In this document: positions 1 through 5,347 of the stretch, one piece after another | Layout of the letters: every line of letters starts with the position of its first letter | Position numbering within the stretch: position 1 is the stretch's first letter | Origin: Actinomycetes bacterium | Lineage (GTDB): Bacteria > Actinomycetota > Acidimicrobiia > Spongiisociales > UBA5794 | Length of the DNA: 17,082 nucleotides | Reading direction: 5' to 3' | Assembly: GCA_023336855.1 (NCBI GenBank) | Contig: JAMBLK010000042.1 | Span: 1-17,082, forward strand | The notes under the pieces: model-generated | What the model was told of the DNA's origin: nothing | Databases searched by the model: none | The model's input: only the letters and a program-made list of their open reading frames with translations | Position numbers and translations under genes: made by a program

Positions 1-19
1 CTACCTTCTAACCCACACA

Positions 20-35
20 GCCCCTCGGCGGGGGC
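20..35. other. GC-rich stem-loop upstream of the first operon
   Basis: GCCCC (20-24) pairs with GGGGC (31-35) around a six-base loop, and a further T-G wobble pair is possible. There is no T run, so it is not a clear intrinsic terminator. A TAA at 9-11 could be the end of an upstream gene, in which case this hairpin would sit at its 3' end. No promoter motif is evident in bases 1-63. Confidence 0.25.
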
Positions 36-63
36 GGACCGATACCGGGAGGATCGGAGCCAT

Positions 64-876
64 ATGCGCATCGCCCTTGTCGGCCCCGGACGAGCGGGCC
101 AATCCATCGCCATCGCAGCGAACGGTGCCGGCCACGAAGTGGCTGCCGTTGTTGCCCGTGACATCGAGCAAGCGAACGTTGTGGCTCGACGTTTTGACGC
201 CGTCCCACTCTCGATTGGCGAGCCGGTACCGCCGGTCGAACTCGTCGTCATCGCGGTCACCGACGATGCCATCGAAGAGGTCGCCGGCGAGATCGCTCCC
301 GTCGCGAGAAATGCTGCAGCGAGTGCAATCCACCTCTCCGGGGCGACGCCGGTTTCGGCCTTGAGTTCCTTCGGCGACCACGGCGTCGCCATCGGATCCT
401 TCCATCCGCTCCAGACCATGCCGACACCGGAACTGGGAGCCCGGAGGCTTGCCGGCGCCTGGGTGGCTGTGACGGCAGATGAGCCACTGAGGTCGACTCT
501 CTATGACCTTGCCGGAACCATCGGTCTCCACGCTTTCGACCTCCGAGATGACGACCGGACGGCCTACCACGCTGCCGCCGCTGCCGCCGCCAACTTCCCG
601 ATCGCGGCTCTTGCCATTGCTGAGCGACTCTTCGAAGCGAAGAGCGTGCCCTTCGACGCCGCGCGTCCGCTCGTCGAGGCGATCGTCGCCAACGCCTTCG
701 AGTCCGGCCCGGAGACGTCGCTCACCGGACCGATCGTCCGCGGCGATACGACAACGGTGGCGGCACAGATCGAGGCGGTACGGGAAACGGCTCCGGATCT
801 CGCTGAGGCATTCGAGTCGATGGTGGCTGCGACGATGGTCGTCGCCGATTCATTCATCAGGGAAGGCGAGGAATGA
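64..876 (+). CDS. Rossmann-like/DUF2520 NAD(P)-binding protein of the pantothenate operon
   Basis: The 270-aa product has an N-terminal dinucleotide-binding fold with GxGxxG as G7-P-G-R-A-G12. Blocks typical of the Rossmann-like plus DUF2520 family follow: HLSG (90-93), GSFHPLQT (111-118), an Ala-rich helix ending in NF (about 168-178) and LTGPIVRGD (220-228). The layout is that of a two-domain dehydrogenase related to ketopantoate reductase and 6-phosphogluconate dehydrogenase. The reaction is not established. Because it sits next to panC, both here and in mycobacteria (Rv3603c), a ketopantoate-reductase-like role is a reasonable guess. The ATG at 64 has GGAG at 56-59 (4-base gap) and GGGAGG at 47-52. 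The frame stays open upstream to base 1, so a longer start beyond the window cannot be excluded. Its TGA overlaps the panC ATG (ATGA), implying translational coupling. Confidence 0.88.
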   Translation: MRIALVGPGRAGQSIAIAANGAGHEVAAVVARDIEQANVVARRFDAVPLSIGEPVPPVELVVIAVTDDAIEEVAGEIAPVARNAAASAIHLSGATPVSALSSFGDHGVAIGSFHPLQTMPTPELGARRLAGAWVAVTADEPLRSTLYDLAGTIGLHAFDLRDDDRTAYHAAAAAAANFPIAALAIAERLFEAKSVPFDAARPLVEAIVANAFESGPETSLTGPIVRGDTTTVAAQIEAVRETAPDLAEAFESMVAATMVVADSFIREGEE

Positions 877-1769
877 GAACGGTTGACACCTTCGTGGACG
901 CCAGGGCGCTGGGCTCGGGCTGTGTCGGCCTCGTACCGACGATGGGATACTTTCATGAAGGGCACATCAGCCTTGTCGAGGCGGCCCGGCGTGAGTGCGA
1001 CACGGTTACCGTCAGTCTCTTCGTCAACCCCCTCCAGTTCGCGCCGACCGAGGATCTCGAGTCATACCCCCGCGACCTCGACCGCGATGCCGAGATGGTC
1101 GAGGTGGCTGGTACCGATGTGCTGTTCGCTCCGCAACTGTCAGAGATGTATCCGGACGAGCCGCTTACGACCGTCTCGGTCGCATCTGTCACCGAAGGGA
1201 TGGAAGGAGGGATGCGTCCGGGCCACTTCGACGGAGTAGCGACCGTTGTCGCAAAGCTCTTTGCCGGTATCACTCCCGATCGCGCGTACTTCGGGAGGAA
1301 GGATGCTCAGCAACTCGTCACGGTCCGCCGCATGACGACAGACCTGTCGTTCCCAACCGCGATCATCGGAGCTCCGATCGTGCGTGAACAGGACGGTCTT
1401 GCTCTGTCCTCTCGCAACATCTATCTCGATCCGGCCGAACGTGAGGCGGCTCGATCCATCAGCCGTGGAATCCTTGCCGTCGCCGACGCGGTCCTGGTAG
1501 GCGAGCGGTCCGGCGAGGAACTCGAGCGAATCGCTGCCGAACCCGTGAACGACGAGCCGGGCATCAACCTCGACTACGCGACATTCGTGGATCAGGACAC
1601 GGCATCGCCACTTGCCGGCCTCAACCGACCGGCGTTCCTCTCCGTCGCCGCACGGGTCGGAAGAACGCGCCTGCTCGACAACGTACATATCGACCGGGTC
1701 GACGGTGGGTGGGTCCCCGACGTTGGTATCCGTCTCGACGAACCTTCGATCCTCTACCGGGAGGCCTGA
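873..1769 (+). CDS. panC: Pantothenate synthetase (pantoate-beta-alanine ligase)
   Basis: This cytoplasmic enzyme joins pantoate and beta-alanine using ATP, via a pantoyl-adenylate, to give pantothenate for CoA synthesis. The 298-aa product shows the family signatures in order: PTMGYFHEGH (22-31) with the nucleotidyltransferase HxGH motif at 28-31, FVNPLQF (50-56), RPGHFDGV (115-122), FGRKDAQQ (140-147) with the KDxQQ substrate-binding residues, and REQDGLALSSRN (171-182). GYF replaces the more usual GAL before HxGH, a mild variation. The N-terminus is short, 21 residues before PTMG, but the ATG at 873 overlaps the preceding stop, which supports it. The TGA (1767-1769) shares one base with the coaX start. 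No panD for beta-alanine synthesis lies next to it, unlike in mycobacteria. Confidence 0.97.
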   Translation: MRTVDTFVDARALGSGCVGLVPTMGYFHEGHISLVEAARRECDTVTVSLFVNPLQFAPTEDLESYPRDLDRDAEMVEVAGTDVLFAPQLSEMYPDEPLTTVSVASVTEGMEGGMRPGHFDGVATVVAKLFAGITPDRAYFGRKDAQQLVTVRRMTTDLSFPTAIIGAPIVREQDGLALSSRNIYLDPAEREAARSISRGILAVADAVLVGERSGEELERIAAEPVNDEPGINLDYATFVDQDTASPLAGLNRPAFLSVAARVGRTRLLDNVHIDRVDGGWVPDVGIRLDEPSILYREA

Positions 1770-2539
1770 TGCTGCTCGCTATCGACGTGGGGAATACCCA
1801 GATCGCTGTTGGATTGTTCCGGAACGATGAACTCGTCGGTCACTGGCGGTTCTCAACGAAGGAGCAGACGACCGACGAGATGCGGTGGGAACTGCTCGGC
1901 GTTCTTGCTCTCGACGGGTTCACGCCAAGCGACATCGGTGGCATTGCCGTTTCGAGCGTCGTGCCGTCGGTGACCGCCACGATGCGTTGTGTCGCACCGG
2001 CACTTTCTCACGGCCCGGTTCTGGTCGTCGGCCCTGGAGTCCGGACGGGCATGTCGATCCTCATCGATAATCCCAGAGAGGTCGGGGCCGACCGGGTCGT
2101 CAACGCTGTTGCCGCCCGGGAGCGGTACGGGAGTCCGGCCATCGTCGTGGACTTCGGGACATCCACCAACTTCGATGTCGTCGGTGCCGACGGCGCCTAC
2201 ATCGGCGGCGTCATTGCCCCGGGCCTCGAGATCTCTACCGGAGCCTTGATTTCAGGAACCGCCGCACTCAGGCGCGTGGAGTTCGTGGCACCGAGGTCTC
2301 CGATCGGCAAGGGCACCGTCGAGGCGATCCAGAGCGGAGCCCTCTACGGACATGCCGGCCTTGTCGACGGGATCATCGGACGCCTCGTCGACGAAGTCGG
2401 CGCCGACGCCACCGTGGTGGCGACGGGCGGTCTTGCTCCTACCATCGTGCCCCATTGCAGCAACGTTGAGACCGTCGACGAGTATCTGACGCTCGAAGGG
2501 TTGCGCATCATCTTCGACCGAAACCAGGAAGACCAATGA
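1769..2539 (+). CDS. coaX: Type III pantothenate kinase
   Basis: This enzyme phosphorylates pantothenate with ATP in the first committed step of CoA synthesis. The 256-aa product has the ASKHA-fold features of the type III class: DVGNT (6-10) for phosphate binding, GVRTGM (90-95), GADRVVNA (106-113) whose Asp108 is the expected catalytic base, VVDFGTSTNFD (126-136), GGVIAPG (146-152) and VVATGGLAP (216-224). Type III kinases generally need a monovalent cation and are not feedback-inhibited by CoA. The chosen ATG lies in a TGATG junction with panC and has GGGAGG at 1759-1764, a 4-base gap. An in-frame upstream GTG at 1709 would add 20 residues inside panC that the family lacks. The stop overlaps the lysS start (ATGA). 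Confidence 0.96.
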   Translation: MLLAIDVGNTQIAVGLFRNDELVGHWRFSTKEQTTDEMRWELLGVLALDGFTPSDIGGIAVSSVVPSVTATMRCVAPALSHGPVLVVGPGVRTGMSILIDNPREVGADRVVNAVAARERYGSPAIVVDFGTSTNFDVVGADGAYIGGVIAPGLEISTGALISGTAALRRVEFVAPRSPIGKGTVEAIQSGALYGHAGLVDGIIGRLVDEVGADATVVATGGLAPTIVPHCSNVETVDEYLTLEGLRIIFDRNQEDQ

Positions 2540-4059
2540 CCGACGAAACGCAGAGTGATCCGATCGCCCAGAGTGATTCGCTGGTTGCTGCTCGGATAGC
2601 GAAGCATCGGGAAGCGCTTCGAACGGGTGGCTACCCGTACCGGTTCGACCGCAGCGACCTTGCCGGTGATCTCCACAAGCAGTTCGAGGATCTCGAACCC
2701 GGGTCCGAGACTGGTATCGATGTCACGGTTGCCGGTCGGCTCATGAATGTGCGCGACATGGGCCGACTTGCTTTCGGCGTACTCCAGGACGTCTCCGGTC
2801 GGCTCCAACTCTTCGTGAGCAAGGCGGTTCTGGGCGATGAAGACTTCGCGAGGTTTCTCGACCTCGACTCCGGGGACTGGATCGGCGCGACCGGAGAGGT
2901 CATGGTTACGAAGAAGGGCGAACTCAGCGTCCGCATCTCGTCATTCGTGCTGTTGTCCAAGGCGCTGCGCCCGCTTCCCGACAAGTGGCATGGACTGAAG
3001 GACGTCGAGGCAAGGTCGCGGCAGCGCTACGTCGACTTGATGGTGAATGAGGAGTCCCGCAAGACGGCACTGACCCGGGCGAAAGTGATATCGGAGTTGC
3101 GACATCAGTTCGACGAGCGCGGGTTCATCGAGGTCGAGACCCCGGTGCTCCTCGCTCAGGCAACGGGGGCATCGGCACGGCCGTTCGAGACGCACCACAA
3201 CGCGCTCGATCTCGACCTCTCGCTTCGTATAGCGACCGAGCTGTTCCTGAAGCGACTGGTTGTCGGCGGCATCGAACGCGTCTTCGAGATCGGCAGGATC
3301 TTTCGCAACGAAGGTGTTGACGCCACTCACAATCCCGAATTCACCATGCTCGAGGCGTATCAAGCCTTCGCCGATTACGGCGACATCATGGAGTTGATCG
3401 AAGAGATCCTCGCCGCTGTCGCTGAGTCTGCTGTCGGTACGCGGACGCTCACCTACCAGGGCCGCATGCTCGATCTCACGCCTCCGTTCCGTCGGGTGAG
3501 GCTCGTGGATCTGGTCGCTGAAGTCATCGACGAGGACATATCTCTCGACACTTCAATCGACCGTTTGCGTGATCTCGCCCGTCGCCACGGGGTCGAAGCC
3601 GACCCAACGTGGGGAGCGGGTCGCGTGATCTTCGAGATCTATGAGGTTGCAGCAGAGTCGACGATCTGGGAACCGACATTCGTGACGGACTACCCCAAGG
3701 AGGTCTCACCGCTCTCACGGCTGCATCGTGAGGATCCCCGCCTTACGGAACGGTTCGAGTTGGTCATCGCCGGTTCGGAGTACGCGAACGCATTCTCGGA
3801 GCTGAACGACCCGTTCGATCAACGAGAGCGATTCGAGACTCAAGCCGCAGCGCGGGCAGCCGGTGACGAAGAGGCCCATGTGATCGACGAGGACTACATC
3901 CGTGCCCTCGAATACGGATTGCCGCCCACGGGCGGTCTCGGAATCGGCGTCGACCGATTCGTGATGCTCCTCACCGACCGGAAACACATCAGAGAAGTGA
4001 TCCTGTTCCCAACGATGAGACCTGAGGCGGCTTCGCCGCCGGTAGTCGGTAGTCGGTAG
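2536..4059 (+). CDS. lysS: Lysyl-tRNA synthetase, class II
   Basis: This cytoplasmic enzyme charges tRNA-Lys. The 507-aa product has an N-terminal OB-fold anticodon-binding domain (about 62-140) and a class II catalytic core: motif 1 around GFIEVETPVL (196-205), motif 2 from FRNEG (256-260) to HNPEFTMLE (265-273), SEYANAFSELNDP (414-426) and motif 3 GGLGIGVDR (466-474). Its length is normal. The start overlaps the coaX stop and has AGGAAG at 2525-2530. The family C-terminus normally ends near FPTMRPE. Here about ten extra residues (AASPPVVGSR) are encoded by a GC hairpin and the first heptamer repeats, and the TAG stop lies inside the third GGTAGTC unit. The tail is probably functionally neutral. 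In mycobacteria lsr2 follows lysS; here a convergent prenyl synthase gene does. Confidence 0.97.
   Translation: MTDETQSDPIAQSDSLVAARIAKHREALRTGGYPYRFDRSDLAGDLHKQFEDLEPGSETGIDVTVAGRLMNVRDMGRLAFGVLQDVSGRLQLFVSKAVLGDEDFARFLDLDSGDWIGATGEVMVTKKGELSVRISSFVLLSKALRPLPDKWHGLKDVEARSRQRYVDLMVNEESRKTALTRAKVISELRHQFDERGFIEVETPVLLAQATGASARPFETHHNALDLDLSLRIATELFLKRLVVGGIERVFEIGRIFRNEGVDATHNPEFTMLEAYQAFADYGDIMELIEEILAAVAESAVGTRTLTYQGRMLDLTPPFRRVRLVDLVAEVIDEDISLDTSIDRLRDLARRHGVEADPTWGAGRVIFEIYEVAAESTIWEPTFVTDYPKEVSPLSRLHREDPRLTERFELVIAGSEYANAFSELNDPFDQRERFETQAAARAAGDEEAHVIDEDYIRALEYGLPPTGGLGIGVDRFVMLLTDRKHIREVILFPTMRPEAASPPVVGSR
4026..4040 (+). terminator. Hairpin at the 3' end of lysS, no T run
   Basis: GGCGGC (4026-4031) pairs perfectly with GCCGCC (4035-4040) around the loop TTC, inside the last codons of lysS. 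It is followed directly by a tandem heptamer array rather than a T tract. It may protect the mRNA 3' end or help stop transcription. Canonical intrinsic termination is not supported. Confidence 0.4.
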
Positions 4060-4096
4060 TCGGTATCCGGTATCCGGTTGTCGGTATCCGGTGAAG
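4041..4096. repeat. Heptamer tandem array (GGTAGTC/GGTATCC)
   Basis: Eight consecutive 7-base units: GGTAGTC three times, GGTATCC twice, GGTTGTC, GGTATCC and a decayed GGTGAAG. The lysS stop codon (4057-4059) is part of the third unit. On the minus strand, which is the read-through direction of the prenyl synthase gene, the array is C-rich (GACTACC/GATACCG). The same heptamer occurs inverted at 14551-14585. Confidence 0.95.
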
Positions 4097-4103
4097 GCTC
4101 TGC

Positions 4104-4151
4104 CTGATCTACTGATCTACCGATCTACTGATCTACTGATCTACTCGGTCT
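4104..4151. repeat. Octamer tandem array (CTGATCTA)
   Basis: Six 8-base units: CTGATCTA twice, CCGATCTA, CTGATCTA twice and a diverged CTCGGTCT. It lies between the convergent lysS and prenyl synthase genes. The same octamer in the same orientation recurs after clpC at 7887-7926. Each unit contains TGA, and because 8 is not a multiple of 3 the array places a stop in all three forward frames. Confidence 0.95.
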
Positions 4152-4182
4152 CTTGCTGGCAGCTGGCAGCTGGAAACTCAGC
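4150..4182. repeat. Heptamer array (GCTGGCA/GCTGGAA) abutting the prenyl synthase stop
   Basis: GCTGGCA occurs at 4155-4161 and 4162-4168, GCTGGAA at 4169-4175 and a decayed unit to 4182, which is the first base of the prenyl synthase stop codon (minus strand, 4182-4184). The flank CTCTTGCTGG (4150-4159) recurs inverted at 13211-13220, tying this array to the one after the second permease gene. Confidence 0.85.
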
Positions 4183-5186
4183 TACCCGCCTACGGAGGTT
4201 CGCGCTATCTCGACCCGGTCGAGGATGTAGGAGTCGAGGCTGCGGAGGATGGGTGTCAGCGTTGCACTGCCAATACGGTCCGAAGCCTGCTCGGCACGAG
4301 CCATTCGAGCTATGGCTTCTTCGGTGACCCGGTCCACGTAGCCGCCTGCAACCGTGACTTCGATGACGCGATCGATCACGGCACGGTCGGTTGGGGCAGT
4401 ATCGGCGAGCAGGTCGCGAATCTCTGCACCGTCGGGGCCGTCTGCCGCGTACAGCACCGGAAGTGTGTAGACGCCCTCGCCGATATCGGATCCGGACGGT
4501 TTGCCGAGGAATGCTTCGTCGGCGATGAGGTCGAGAACGTCGTCCGTCATCTGGAAGACGAGACCCATCTCCCACGCCCAGTCTGATATCGCCTCCACAT
4601 CGTCGGTGGTGGCGCCTGCCGTGATCGCTCCGAGACGGGCCGACGTGCGAATCAAACTTGCGGTCTTGCCGCCGATCACCTGGAAGTATCCGTCGGGTCC
4701 GTGGTCGAGTCCGGTAGAGAACCTCAACTCCGCAACTTGCCCTTCACAGAGGCGGGCGTACGTACGGGCGATCAAAGACACGGCTTCTTCGCCGAGTGGG
4801 GCTGCCACTTCAGAAGCCCGTGCGAGGAGGAAGTCGCCGGCGAGAATTGCGATCGTGTTCGACCAATTCTCATTGACCGAGACCTTGCCGCGACGGGCGT
4901 CGGCTTCGTCGATCACGTCGTCGTGATAGAGGGATCCGACGTGGACCAACTCAACAGACACGCCGGCTTCGACGGGTCCGTCACCGTCACTGGGGCCGAG
5001 TTCGCCTGCTACTTGAGCGAGGAGCGGCCGATAGCGCTTTCCTCCGGCGCGGAGAAGGTGCTGTGCGATATCGGTGAGGAAGACATCGTCAGATTTGCTC
5101 ACCTCGAGCAGACGCTGCTCGACGGCAGCCATTCGTTCCCACACTCGGGGAACGGGTACGAGGTCGTTCAGGATTGGGCGATCCAC
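4182..5186 (-). CDS. Polyprenyl diphosphate synthase, trans long-chain type
   Basis: The 334-aa product is a trans-isoprenyl diphosphate synthase that condenses isopentenyl diphosphate onto an allylic primer. Hallmarks are GGKRYRP (48-54), the first Asp-rich motif DDVID (89-93, with RRG at 98-100), GDF (117-119), GGKTA (172-176) and the second Asp-rich motif DDVLD (215-219). Small residues Gly84 and Ser85 at positions -5 and -4 before the first Asp motif favour a long product, so a menaquinone side chain is the likely use. The exact chain length cannot be read from sequence. The start is GTG at 5186 with GGAG four bases upstream, and no clear alternative was seen. It converges on lysS and diverges from clpC. 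No convincing promoter was found for it in the 161-base divergent gap. Confidence 0.92.
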   Translation of the reverse strand: MDRPILNDLVPVPRVWERMAAVEQRLLEVSKSDDVFLTDIAQHLLRAGGKRYRPLLAQVAGELGPSDGDGPVEAGVSVELVHVGSLYHDDVIDEADARRGKVSVNENWSNTIAILAGDFLLARASEVAAPLGEEAVSLIARTYARLCEGQVAELRFSTGLDHGPDGYFQVIGGKTASLIRTSARLGAITAGATTDDVEAISDWAWEMGLVFQMTDDVLDLIADEAFLGKPSGSDIGEGVYTLPVLYAADGPDGAEIRDLLADTAPTDRAVIDRVIEVTVAGGYVDRVTEEAIARMARAEQASDRIGSATLTPILRSLDSYILDRVEIARTSVGG

Positions 5187-5289
5187 GGGTCTCCACGCCT
5201 TCGGGAATCGGGATGGTAGCCCCGGCGTTTACCGAACCATGAGCGAGATTCACCCAAGGAACTTCCCGGATCTAATGGGCACCCCGTCC

Positions 5290-5295
5290 TATACT
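5290..5295 (+). promoter_or_regulatory. Candidate -10 element of clpC
   Basis: TATACT is a near-consensus actinobacterial -10 hexamer placed 52 bases before the clpC TTG. No recognisable -35 (TTGACA-like) lies 16-18 bases upstream. Transcription would start near 5302, the first base of a hairpin. Confidence 0.5.
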
Positions 5296-5301
5296 CGGCA
5301 A

Positions 5302-5323
5302 GGCGCTCGGGAAACCCGGCGCC
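5302..5323 (+). promoter_or_regulatory. 5'-UTR hairpin of clpC
   Basis: GGCGC (5302-5306) plus CGGG (5308-5311) pair with CCCGGCGCC (5315-5323). This gives nine G-C pairs with a single bulged T at 5307 and an AAA loop. It begins seven bases after the predicted -10, so it would form at or next to the 5' end of the mRNA. The ribosome binding site (GAGGT, 5337-5341) stays outside the stem, which argues for mRNA stability rather than direct start-site masking. Confidence 0.5.
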
Positions 5324-5347
5324 ATCGTCAGATCATGAGGTATTGCT

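Noticed and set aside
1..11. 3' end of an upstream gene (TAA at 9-11)
   Set aside because: Only three codons are visible; nothing supports a coding call.
1..570. Minus-strand open frame covering the DUF2520 gene
   Set aside because: Low-complexity, Arg/Asp/Gly-rich translation without motifs, opposite a gene with clear family blocks.
1709..1768. Upstream GTG start for coaX at 1709
   Set aside because: It would add 20 residues inside panC that are not part of the family. The ATG at 1769 has GGGAGG and the coupled TGATG junction.
4041..4151. CRISPR array
   Set aside because: Units are 7-8 bases and contiguous, with no spacers and no cas genes.
4091..4327. Plus-strand ORF across the octamer repeats and the 3' end of the prenyl synthase gene
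   Set aside because: Half is repeat translation and half is antisense to a conserved enzyme. No ribosome binding site or domain.
5187..5347. CIRCE, HAIR or ClgR operator upstream of clpC
   Set aside because: I found no TTAGCACTC/GAGTGCTAA, CTTGAGT/ACTCAAG or GTTCGC-N5-GCGAAC match in the gap.
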